NCBI GenBank assembly: GCA_009823395.1 | Contig: CM020502.1 | Span: forward strand, 28,566,944 to 28,630,943 | Length of the DNA stretch: 64,000 bases | Reading direction: 5' to 3' | Source of the DNA: Thamnaconus septentrionalis | Taxonomy: Eukaryota; Chordata; Actinopteri; Tetraodontiformes; Monacanthidae | In this document: in pieces, positions 50,351 through 61,766 of the stretch | How positions within the stretch are numbered: position 1 is the stretch's first letter | How the letters are laid out: each line of letters starts with the position of its first letter | Notes under the pieces: model-generated | What the model was told of the DNA's origin: nothing | Databases searched by the model: none | The model's input: the letters and a program-made list of their open reading frames with translations, nothing else | Program-made: the position numbers and the translations under genes

Positions 50351-52238
50351 AGCTGACGTTACACACTTGTCTTTAATGTTTGTCAACACAATCAGGATGC
50401 AGCGCACACATGGTGTCATGTGACCTCACCCGTGGAGGCTCACCTGCTGGCGGGAGAAGAGTTGAGGCAGCTGACGGTGTTACCGCAGCGCCCTCACCTG
50501 GTCTCAGCCGTGAGGAGGCTCAGTCCAGAGTAGAGCGCAGGCTCCTGATTGGCCGGAGAGGATGCGGCTGTGGTCAGGTGAGCTGCCTGCTACCTGGTCA
50601 GGACTGAGCCTCTCGCTCCCCTCGGCTGTAGAAAACACAGGCGGAGTCTAGAAAACACTGAAGAAACATTCAGAAAAACCGGCAGAGGAGGAGAAGAAGA
50701 AGAAGATGAAGAACTTCTGTCAGCAGGTTGAACGTGTGTCTGCAGTCATTGAGTTAGTTAGCACCATGTGACCCTGTAGGCGGGGCCTACAGCATGACTG
50801 ACAGGTGCAAGGTCCACTCAGAGAGTCTGGTTCTCTGGTCCAGGAGGAACGTGAGGGACTTGAGAACGTCAGATCAAATCTTCTAAGTCTCTATGAAAAC
50901 ACCGAGGTTCTGCACCAAACATCTGGTCCACTGGCTGGACCGAGGACGGCTCTTATTTTCAACATCTCTAGCAGCATGCGAACATCGACTGGAACACCAA
51001 GCAGCTCAAGCCTCCAACTGAGTGGAACATGCCAAAGAAAGCAGAGACACACACAAACCTCCTCCCAGCAGAGCAGCAGCTCCCCCCGGTGGTCAGGAGG
51101 TCCCAGGACCTGTACACTGATCCGCCCCTTCCTGTCAGGGAGGGAGCCCCCGGGGGCGCTGCTCCTGCTCTGTGGCTCTTCCTCCTGACAACAGGGGTCA
51201 CGTGACTGGCTCCTCACACCCTGACCCCTGACCTCTGACCCCTTCACCCCCCAAAGCCACATTTCTTTTGGTCACGGACGCACAAGCACACGAGCGGCGA
51301 CGCTCAGCGACGTTTCCACAGAGAAACAAGCGCAGCGTGAAATCTACAGCAACGCAACACAAGAGCAAAACAAGCGCACAACAGTAGTTTGGTCTTTTTT
51401 TTAGAGCAAAATAAATAAAGTTCCAACAATACTTTGATATATATAAGCAAGAAAAATAACATTTCAGTACTGCGATAATAACTCTTAGCATATTATTGTG
51501 CTCATTGGGATTTTGTCTCTTTACAGATAGAAGTTCTCGATATACTTTGATAGATTTTCTGTCATGTTCCACCTCCACCTGGACGTGATGAGGGCAGCTG
51601 GTCCCAGGAGATAATGGGAGATGAAGGCAACACTTGGCGGATGGAGAACAGCATGAGGCTGATGGTTAGCACCACGTCAGGACTTCAGAAGAAACAGGTG
51701 ACCCTGGACGCTGTCAGGAGAACCTGGAGAGACCTTCTAGTCCAGACCACCACCACCCACCACCCACCCAAGGACGTCTGTGAAGGAAGCCTGAACTGAG
51801 AACGTCTGGAACGACCAGTTGGAGCTGAAGAGAAGCTCTGGTTACCTGCTAGAAGGGCCTGATGGATGGACAGAAGCTGCTCCAGAGGACCTGAAGGAAC
51901 TACAAGACTTTCTAACACATTCAGTCCTTTAGAGCCTCCAGAGTTTCAAGAACAGACTAGACAACCACAAGTCTCCAGAATTATTGTCGCTTGAGAAGTT
52001 GAGGAAGGTCCATGATGGAACGGTTGACTGCAGGAAGCACTTTAGTCAGAAATTGAAGAGAAAACTCACGTCTACTGAACACTGAGTTGGAGATGACAGA
52101 CAGAAGGACCCTGTAATGTTCTGGAGTCTTTAGCCAGGAACCAGACCTGGACCCTGACCTGGACCCTGTCCTTGACCCTGACATGGACCCTGGTCTAGAG
52201 AGACGATCCACCTCCACCTCCAGGTGAGAGCTGCTGTC
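50351..52238 (-). other. Probable long 3' UTR of kiaa1549
   Basis: No coding exon recognised below the kiaa1549 stop at 52239. On the minus strand an ATTAAA signal lies near 50376-50371, so the UTR may be about 1.9 kb. Short open frames here resemble nothing I know. Confidence 0.45.
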
Positions 52239-54175
52239 CTACTGGTAGCTGCTGACCGCAGCCTGCTTCTGGGCCAGACGCCGTAGCTCCTCCCTGATGG
52301 CCTTGATGAGGGAGGCGGAGGTGTGGGCAGAGGGGGCGGCGTCCTCAGGTGGGTACTCCGGAGTGGCCGAGGTCAGCAGGAGGGGTGGGGCCGACGGCTC
52401 CCGCAGGGAGGGGCCCGACATCTGGAACAGCGAGGAGCTGGAGAAGTCGTGGAAGGAGAGAACCTGCAGAAAGAAGAAGAGCAGGTGGCTCAGTCAGTTG
52501 GTCACTGGGGGGGGGCCGTCCTGCTCTGGAGCATAGAGGGGCGTGGCCACGCTGGACTCACACTCTCTCTGCTGGCGCCCGGCCGGGTCAGGTCCTGGTC
52601 CGAGTGCCGCTGGTTCCAGCTGGAGCCGGTGGGACCCGACAAGCTCCTCCCCACGGCAGGATACGCCCCGATCTGACTGGACACGCCCACCTGGGTCAGG
52701 TGATGCAGCTGAGCACCTGCAGGTGGAGGAGGGTCAATGTCCTGCCACAACAGCAGCACATGAAGAGCACACAGCCTCAGCCACAGCAGCCCACCTGTGC
52801 TGCCCCCTACAGGCCGCGGCCTGGACGATGATGGGGGCTCCTCATACTGCCCCCTGCTGGAGTAAAGTGCCTCCTGCAGCTGCTCTCCACTGGAAACAAA
52901 GCCTGCTGAGCTCAGGCCCTGCCTGCACAACACAACACACACAGACACACAACAGAGAGATATCGCAAGCTGTTCTGTAGTTGCACCAACTGCTTTTTCC
53001 TGGTTCCCCGGTGACTGACTGACTGGTTCCCCGGTGACTGACTGACTGACTGGTTCCCCGGTGACTGACTGACTGGTTCCCCGGTGACTGACCTCTGTAG
53101 CAGACCCTGGACGGATGTGGGAGACATTCCCAGCTCGGTGAATCTCTGTGAGGAGGAAGAAGAGGAGAGGTGAAGCTGCTGCAGACCAGGCTGACTGACA
53201 CGCAGAAGAAGGGGCTGCTGGGTAGGAGGTGGGCGGGACTTACGCTGCCCTGCGAGGACGGCGACACCAAGGCGAAGGCGTCGTCCAAGAGCGAGTGCAT
53301 CTGCTGACGGGCTTCCTCAATGGAGGGCTGGGGTGGCATGTAGGGTGGGGGCGGGGGGGCGGAGTCAAACACCTCGTCGGTGGGGGAGGGGCTGCCGTGG
53401 TCAGGGGGCAGGTCGGGGTCCGACTGGTCGAGGGCGAGAAGAGGGGGCGGGCTTTAATAAGAGACAGGGTTATTTTTCCCCAGAAGCCTCCTGGTGGCTT
53501 GTTACCATGTAGGCCACGTTGTTGAGTCCCGGGTACTTCCTGTAGGTGGCGCTGTGGTCGGTGAGCAGCCGGTCCCTATCGGTGTCAGGGAGACTCCCGG
53601 GTCCCGGCTGGGCCTGTTGACCCCGGGGAGAGCGCCTCCCTCTGAGCACACAAACGCACACACACACACACACACACCAGACTGATGATTGTTTGTGTTT
53701 GAAGGAGGCGGGCCTTGGTGATTTGAGCCCTGCCCACTCTGACTGACCTCCTGGTGGTGGGCGAGGCCGGCGAGGCCGCCTCCGCCTGCAGGATGCAGTC
53801 CATGTGGTCGTGGGCGGAGCTGTAAAGGCGCTGCGCCACCTCGCCCTGCACCGGCCCGTCCCCGAAGGCGTCCATGATGTCGTCCATGGAGGGGAAGTCG
53901 CACTGGCCCCGCCTCTTGGCACGCTGCCGCAGCTTGTTGCGCTGGTGTTCCATTTCAGACTTGTGCCTCAGCGCCACCTGCAGGACAGCCAGGAGGACAG
54001 GACGTCACAGTGTCACAGCGCGGCCACCTTGCCGGAGTTTCTACGCCCATCAGAGTCATTAGCGTGGAATAACTTGCACATGGACAACTCACTCGCACTT
54101 TATTGCACAATAACACCCATGTGAATTCATATATAGCTGATATATTATACAACATTATATTATATTATATATGTT

Positions 54176-54226
<51 letters not shown>

Positions 54227-55618
54227 TTATCATTATTCCTGAACTCAGGGTCATGGAGAAATTAGATTAGATTAGATTATATTAGTATAATTATATTATA
54301 GTATTGTAGACTTGCCTCGCTTTAAGAAATCTTTTTAACTTGTGATTGCGTATTTTTTACTTTAAAAATACACTTTCTTCATTCCTTTGCGTTGCACAAC
54401 CGTGTCAGGTTCTGCTACACCAACGTTTTACTGCCAAGTAACGTGACCAGTAAAATCCCTCCCACCTCGGTGTTGACCCTCTCGGAGAGGGTGGGGCTGG
54501 GCTGGGGGGGGCTGTGGTGGGCGGGGCTAGGGTGGGCTGGGCTCGGCCGCGGCTGCATGGCGATCAGCTGCACTTTGTTGGCGGGTCGCCGGGTGCCGTC
54601 GGACGAGCCCCGCGACAGGCGGTCCACATGGTCAAAGATAGAGGAGGAGGATAGGAGCTCGTCCGGAGCGCCACCTGGAGGGAGGAAGGAAAACTCACCG
54701 TTTGAGGGGAGGTTCTGGTCGAAAGCAGCGAGTTTGATGGGTGAGCGAGAGAACTAACCCGCCTTGTTCCTCCCTGCAGCAGGAAGAGCACCAGGGTGAG
54801 ACACACACATACACACACACAGTGCCAATCTGATGATGTCATCAGCGCTCTGACCTGGTCTGGACGTCTTCCTGTGCTGTTTCCCTTCACTGGGCGTAGC
54901 CACAGGTCGCGTGCTCTCCTCTGCCGATTCCCTTCCGCTTGATTGGTCGCTGGCCAACGAGTCTCCATCAGAAGGGCTGAGTCTGACAGGCAGACAGTAA
55001 GACAGACAGACAGGCAGTCAGTCAGTCGGTGAGTCAGTCAGACAAGGAGACAGACAGTCAGACAGTCAGTAAAACAGTCAGTCAGTCAGACCGTCAGTCA
55101 GTCAGTCAGACAGTTTGCGTTGGCGTGGTTCAGTGGGCGGAGTCTGACCTTCCTCTGCGCCGACTGGAGCGGGCCACCTTGGAGGAGGAGCCTTTGGATT
55201 TGGGCGTGTTGAGGTCGCCGCCATCGGAGGGCGTGGCCTCCTTGGTGGGCGGTGGCAGGGGGCCGGCCTCCTGGATGACCCTGATGTCGTCCTTGCTGTG
55301 CTGGCCCAGGTGCAGCTTGGCGAAGTCGAAGCCCTTCACACTGGGAGCCTGCAGCTGAGACATGACACACCCACCTGAGGCTCTGTCCACAGGGCCTGCT
55401 CAACCCCCCCGCCGCTGACCTCTGACCTTCTGCCTCTGCTGGATGGTGTTGATGGCGTCGGGCTGGAACTCCAGCTTCTCAGAGCTGCAGAGCTTCCAGT
55501 AGAGGATGATGATGATGAAGACGGCCAGCAGGACGGGGACCACCACGCACACCACCAGCCACAGGCTGCTGTTCTGCTGCTCGGCCGGAGGAAGCGAGAG
55601 GGTCTCCACGGCTGTATG

Positions 55619-55651
<33 letters not shown>

Positions 55652-57158
55652 CAGAGCTCTGAGCTCCTGGTTCTGGTCCTGGTCCTGGTTCTGAGACTCA
55701 CGCTGGGCCAGTGGCCTCTGGACTCGGTGTCCCAGGACGATGGCGACTCTCTGGAGGTCCAGGCTGTTGAGGGTGGCTGCTGTCACCTCTGCTGGGACCC
55801 TCTCCCCATTGGGACCCTCCACAAAGTAGAAGACCTCCAAGGGGCGCTGTGGTCCCGCCTGCCTGGCCACCCTCACCACCTCCAACACAAAGACACAGCA
55901 GCAGACAGAGCTCAGCGAACGCCTGGTGACAGTGGCGGACCGTCAGAGCCAGCGAGGCCTTCTCTGCTGGCCTGCACATACTACACAACAAAAGTATTTT
56001 GTTGTAAATATGTAAATAAAATTATTCTTCATAGTCTGCTCTGTCCATGTTGAAAATGCGCACATTTCTCCTGGATATCAATAAAGTATCTATCTATCCA
56101 TCTATCCATCTATGTCATTATATCCACTTGGTTGCGTTGCTTCCACTGTTGTATATTACGGTAGAGTTTTTATCCAATCATATTTCAACTTGTTTGAGTT
56201 GTCTGGTTGTTTGAAATCTGCCTTAGTCCTTCAGAATCAACACTGCGGACTCCTGTTGGCTGTCAGCGAACGCACCACCGTCAGTTGTTGCAGTAGCCAA
56301 TCAGATCTCGAGTCTGCAATACCAAGACAAGCTAGCTGGCTTTACATTGAACGTCACACGTAGGGGCCATGCGATTGAACAAGAAGCCTTTAGAACCTCT
56401 CAGACTGAACTCAACCCAGAGATCTGGTTGCCACCATGGCTGAAGGAGAAGATCACGATTTAGTTGCCCAATCATCTGCAATTTAAAATTTAAATTGTGT
56501 GACACATTGCACAGCAGCTGCCAACATGCTCAATTGTTTTACTGTTACATTTTCTCAGCAACAAATACAAATAATCTGTTCAATAAATAGTTTGTTTCAT
56601 TATCATCTCGTTGGTGTCTCATATAAAACAACGACAATACGCAGTTTATTGGACAACTTGTTTTAAGCTCACATAGCGTACTTTTGGTGGACTTATTAAA
56701 ATGTTGTTGACTATTGTCAATAAATGGCCTTTTCTTTTTAAGTCTTTACAGCATTCGTGATCTTTGTCTCCTACACTTAAGTGTGAATGTGAGCTCATTC
56801 AATTTTTAAATGCTCTGAAGTGTTGCTGTGTGATTGTGTATGGATTTTGAGTTAATGCCTATTGGTGGTATGATTAGATGTATGCATTTAGGTAGGCTGC
56901 TGGGGATACCTGCAGACTGTTGTTGCCCACAGCTGTAGCTCTCCTCCAGCGCCCCCTTCTGGAGGCCTGAACACTGTTGTTGCCAACAAGACTGTTGTTG
57001 CCCACGGCGGTAGCTCTCCTCCAGCGCCCCCTGCTGGAGGCCTGCAGTCCCTCCTCCAGCAGCAGAGCCAGTCGTCGCTCCAGACGAGCTTTGAAACTTC
57101 TCTCACTTAGCTGCTGCTCCTGGACGTCCAGCAGGACTGGAACAACACACACACACAC

Positions 57159-57203
<45 letters not shown>

Positions 57204-60186
57204 CACACACACACTAAGACATGGAGCAGGGCCTCGCTGTGTCCTCCACCCCAGCAGGTGTGTGCTCACCTGTGCGGACCCAGGTGTAGCGAAGGTGGTG
57301 GGAGGTGTTGAGTTCTGGGTAGTGGAACGCTGAAAGACAGATTGAAGTTTTTATTCATTTGTCTGAAACTCAACACTCAAAACGTTCCGGAGGCCGTGTC
57401 TTACGTTCTGCGATCTGCAGGGCAGGGAAACCCACGAAGAAGCTGAACTCCACCAAGCTGAGTTTCCTCAGCCGGTCGCTGACCTCTGACCCCAGCAAGT
57501 ATCCCCGGCCATCCCGCACAGCGAAGGTGATCTCCACTGTGGCCCTCTGCTGGGATGGCAGCCTGGCCACGCCCATGGTGATGTTCAGCAGCTGGAGGCC
57601 ACGGCAGGAAGTGCAAGTTACTTACTAGTATGAAGATCTTCTGCTTCCGGGCCGGAATGTCGGGACTCACCTGAACGGTGACGTTTCCTGCTTCGTGGGA
57701 CCGCCGTCGCATCTCTGCGTATGCCGCCGTCAGCCCCCTCTCCACTCGCTCACTGAAGTTACACACCCTCACATCCATATGGGCGGGTACAAACTGCAAC
57801 ACAGAGTGAACCTGGTACCGGAGGTCGGGTGTCACGAAGAGCGGAGACACGGCGGGAACCAGACCAGGACCGCCGGCCGGTCGGCGCAGTGCGTTGATGA
57901 CGGCGAAGGCAGTGAAGATGAGCGGGCCCGACACGGCCCGGAAGGCGAAGCTGGACGGAGTTCTGAGGAACTGGTGAGAAGGCAGAGGGGGGCTGTCAGT
58001 CATGTGACTTCATCATGGCATGGAGGCGGAGAAAGAGGAGGTGGAGGTACCTGGAGCTCCACTGAGCGGTTGAACTCCCTCCTCAGGAGATCCCTGACCG
58101 AAGTGAAACCAGGAGACGAACCTTTGGAACTGACTGCACACAACACAGAGATCAGTTAGAGACCAGTCAACCGTGAACAGGACCAGTTAGAATCAGTCAC
58201 CAGTGAACTGGACCAGTTAGAATCCAGTGAATCAGTCAACTGGACCAGTTAGGGTCCAGGGTATCAGTCAACTGGAACAATTAGAGTCAATCACCACTCA
58301 ACTGGAGCAGTTAGAGTTCAGTGGACCAGTCAACTGATCAACTGTCTCTCTATCTATCTATGTCTGTCTGTCCACTGGTCCAGTCAACTGGTCCAGTAGA
58401 GGGTATCAGTCAACTGGACCAGTTTAAGTCAGTCACACATGAACTGGACCAGTTAGAGACCAGTGAATCAGTCAACTGGACCAGTTACAGACCAGTGACA
58501 GGTCAACTGGACCAGTTAGGGTCTAGTGGGCAAGTAAACTGAACAGTCAGTGTCAGTGGACCAGTCAGTTGGACCAGTTGGTATCTTACCCACTCTGACC
58601 AGGTACATCTCTGGCTTGGTAACGTTGCACAGATACTGTCTGGAGGGCGGGGTTTGTGCGGCTCTGGGCGTGGTGACGGGCGGGGCCCTGGTCAGGCTGA
58701 TGGCTGTGATCTGTGTGGAAGTTGTAGTTGGAATTTTTTCTGGCTTCTGGACGACCAATGGGGGTCTCTCAGGTCTGTGGGGCCGAGTGGGAGGGACCAG
58801 GGGAGGGGGAGGAGCCACCCGTCCCGTCGTGTTGGACGGGGGACTCATAGGGGGTCTGTCTCGGGGAGGGGAGGACGGAGGAGGAGATGTCTTAGTAGTT
58901 AGAGGAGGTGGGAGGGTGAGGAGAGGAGTAAGTCTGTCTGCTGGACGTTCAGGAGGAGGACTGGAGCTCAGGGATGGAGCCACAAGCTGGATTTGGGTTG
59001 AAGTTGGACTGATGGATGGTGGTGGATCAGTCCGGCCCTGCTGGTCCTGCTCTCCATCCTGGTCCTGGCCCCGGTCCCGGCCCTGGTCCTGGTCCCGGCC
59101 CTGGCCCCGGTCCCGGGCCAGCAGGTTGGTGTAGTATTCCAGGCTGTTCATGTCTGGCAGCAGCAGCTCCGTGGGCTCCAGGGGCAGCAGGTCCTCCAGG
59201 TCGTAGTCGTCGTCCCAGGTGGGGAAGACATCTGGACGGGTGGGGCGGGTGTGCGGGGGCATTTGAGGGGTCGAGGGGAGGCGAGACAGGTGTGTGGGAA
59301 GACAGAGGGAGGGTGGGGCGAGACGGGAAGGCGGTGTCGTAGGTCATCCAATCAGGGTCATAGGGCTGGTTGGGAAGGGGCGTGGCCAGAGCCAGCTCCT
59401 CCACGTCAGGGACCATGAAGGACAGTGTCTCGAGGTAGTCCCCCGAGCCCCAGGCCTGCTCCCAGGGTGGGGGAGGGGGAGGGGTGAGGCTGGGCTGGGC
59501 ATGGGGGGGCAGGGCCGGGGGGAGGCTAGGGGCCAGCAGGTCAGGGGGGCGGAGCAACAGGTGGATGCCCTGCGCACCAGTGTCCAGGTCCTCCGCTGAG
59601 TCTGCTTCACCTCCGTCACCACGGGGGTCAGAGGCCACTGGAAGGGGGGCGTGTCCAGGGGGTGCTGCAGCGGAGGTCCTGGAGGTCGTGACCCCTGAGG
59701 GACCCCGCATTGAGACAGATATAATCATTAGTCCATTAATAATTCATGAAATGAACTGAAAAATTAAATGAAGATTGAATCAATTAGAAAAATATTTTTA
59801 CATACATCTGTCATGATGAATGAATAGACAGATTGGCAGAGAGACAGACAGACACAGATAGATAGACAGACAGACATAGAGACAGATAGATAGAGAGACA
59901 GAGATAGAGACAGATACATAGAGAGACAGAGAGACAAACAGACAGACAGAGAGACAGATATAGAGACGGAAAGATAGAGAGACATACAGATAGAGACAGA
60001 TAGATAGACGTACAGATAGATAAAGGGACATAGACATGGAGACAGATAGATGGACAGATAGACAGGCAAAGTGACAGACAGGTAGGAGACGTGAAGCAGG
60101 GACTCACCTGGAGCAGGTGAACCCGCCGTTACTATGGAAACCAGCCTGCCGACCAACAGCAGCGCCAAAGACGTTCTGGGATTCAT
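52239..60186 (-). CDS. kiaa1549: KIAA1549 orthologue (UPF0606 single-pass membrane protein)
   Basis: Type I membrane protein of unclear biochemical role, linked in mammals to photoreceptor/ciliary function. Exons: 60186-60108, 59694-58590, 58133-58051, 57970-57671, 57591-57405, 57329-57270, 57136-56910, 55879-55702, 55611-55427, 55354-55149, 54982-54855, 54773-54759, 54674-54466, 53977-53748, 53641-53506, 53423-53244, 53145-53093, 52922-52795, 52716-52562, 52463-52239 (about 1356 residues). Seen: signal peptide (MNPRTSLALLLVGRLVSIVT), a Pro/Thr/Ser-rich ectodomain, SGPLIFTAFAVINALRR, a transmembrane helix around VVCVVVPVLLAVFIIIILYW followed by KLC, then APSVKGFDFAKLHLGQHSKD, ALRHKSEMEHQRNKLRQRAK, PQPSIEEARQQMHSLLDDAF and the end SASLIKAIREELRRLAQKQ. 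Exon 2 needs one frame change near 59262-59350. Exon 7 carries an in-frame 75-bp duplication. An upstream in-frame ATG at 60219 is an alternative start. Confidence 0.92.
53000..53092. repeat. Donor-containing minisatellite in kiaa1549 intron 17
   Basis: Four to five units around GGTTCCCCGGTGACTGACTG. On the minus strand each unit begins GTCAGTCACCGGGG, identical to the splice donor of exon 17 (exon ends at 53093). Confidence 0.9.
54985..55115. repeat. (CAGA)/(GTCA) repeats in kiaa1549 intron 10
   Basis: Imperfect tetranucleotide repeat between exons 11 and 10. Confidence 0.85.
55880..56909. other. kiaa1549 intron 7
   Basis: About 1 kb without an exon. A LINE-like tail (ATATCAATAAAGTATC plus an ATCT repeat) lies at about 56075-56112. 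The rest is AT-rich and unremarkable. Confidence 0.5.
56913..57062 (-). repeat. In-frame 75-bp tandem duplication inside kiaa1549 exon 7
   Basis: Two copies, starting 75 bp apart (for example GACTGTTGTTGCCCAC at 56915 and again at 56990). They encode RGRWRRATAVGNNSL twice, with small differences, in the ectodomain before the membrane helix. Confidence 0.88.
58150..58580. repeat. About 45-bp minisatellite in kiaa1549 intron 2
   Basis: Variable units of AACTGGACCAGTTAGAGTCC plus AGTGAATCAGTC across the intron between exons 2 and 3. Confidence 0.9.
59830..60090. repeat. (AGACAGAT)n array in kiaa1549 intron 1
   Basis: GACA/GATA-type tetranucleotide repeats over about 260 bp; the cysteine/serine/leucine-rich minus-strand frames are artefacts. 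It begins roughly 20 bp inside the intron after exon 1. Confidence 0.92.
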
Positions 60187-61174
60187 CGTCAAACCCGTGC
60201 GGCTCACAGGGTCTGTCATCCTCTAGGGGGCGCCGTTCTCCTCTCAGCGCAGAGAAACGTTTCAGGAGGACCTGAGAACACAAAGCTGATTGGTTCTTCA
60301 TGAACCCCACCAAATGACCTGGAGAACAGAACCAGAACCAGAACCTGAATCTGAACCGACTGATGGACTGCTGCAGCGGATAGAACTCTCAATGATGAAA
60401 CGCAAAATCAAGAGATCAATATTCCAGGTACCACGATGACCAGCCAATCAGATTCCTCCCTCCTCATCAATGAAAATAATCAATCACCGACCCGGTTCCG
60501 ATTCGGAGCACCTGCTCTCATCTGTCCTCAGAGGAAGTGGAACCGCCCCTTTTTTCTTTACACCGAGATCAAACGATCAGCTGGACACGACATCCGGGCT
60601 CGGAACCCTGGACTCGAACCGGGCTGACCGGCTAACGTCAGGGTTTCCAGGCCGCTCACACCCCGGTTGACTCTGCTCGGCTCGCCTCGGCTCGGCTCGC
60701 CTCGGCCTCGTTACCCGGACAGACAGCGCGCATCCCGGCCTGCCTGTCGGCCGACACGCCGCCCCGGACGATCCACGGCCCGGACTGAGCTGCACCGGTT
60801 CTGAAGAAGGCGACGGCCGCTGGTCTGCAGCCCGGACCGGGTCCATACCCGTCGCTGAGGTTCCGCTCCGAACAAACCGCGACCGGAAGCTGCATGACGA
60901 GCCGCCTATCAGCACGGAGAAAATGCCGAGCGAGCCGAACCGAGCCGACACATCGGTACCGAGCCGGTTCGTCCTCCATCAGTAAGGAGACCTACCTTCC
61001 ATCCTGAAGATGCGGGTCGACCGCGTCACGCCTCTCCCGCAGCCGCGGCGCGCGGCGCGCTCCCTGCGCGGGAGAGGAGGAGGTGGCGAGTCCCAGAGAG
61101 CCCCCTCACACTCCCCGTCCCCCTCTCCTCGCTGCTCCTCCCCCTTTATGATAGAAATCAAAACGCTGCGTGTG

Positions 61175-61224
<50 letters not shown>

Positions 61225-61624
61225 CAAGCAAGCAAGCAAGACAAGATCGTGAAAGGTTTCAATGTTTTGCTTTGATTCTAGGAGAACAGCTAGTTTGTGT
61301 CATCTACTTTCCGGAAGTCAAGGCAAACCGGAAGTGTCTCTCCACAATAAGACAGCAGCAGGTTATAAGGTGAAGTTATTCAGTTTTTGTTTGTTTCACC
61401 GTGAATTCACCCTTAAAACTCCCATCAGCGGGTTTAGACTCTCTGGCACTACCTGTGGCCAACAGCTGAAACTACACCCACCACCAAGGAATGGAGGGAG
61501 GGAAGGAGAGGGGCGTTGCAGGTGTGTGTGATTGAACAAGTGTGTGTGGTCAGGTGTGTCAGTGGGCTCATTACACAAAAGAGAGAGAGAAAGAGAGAGT
61601 GTGTGTGTGTGTTTGAGAAACGAC
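60187..61624. promoter_or_regulatory. kiaa1549 5' exon, CpG-rich promoter and protease upstream region
   Basis: A minus-strand donor GTAGGT at 60995-60990 marks a kiaa1549 non-coding exon (from about 61140 to 60996), and an acceptor CTAG lies at about 60223. The 60580-61140 stretch is strongly CpG-rich. (AATC)n occupies 61174-61222. From about 61480 to 61624 is the probable 5' UTR/promoter of the protease. Confidence 0.55.
61174..61222. repeat. (AATC)12 microsatellite
   Basis: Tetranucleotide run in the spacer between kiaa1549 and the protease gene. Confidence 0.95.
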
Positions 61625-61670
61625 ATGCTGCTGCTGTGTCTGCTGTTTGTGTCTGCTGTTTTAGCAGGTG

Positions 61671-61766
<96 letters not shown>

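Noticed and set aside
59764..60107. Cys/Ser/Leu-rich repetitive minus-strand frames
   Set aside because: Translations of a GACA/GATA microsatellite in kiaa1549 intron 1.
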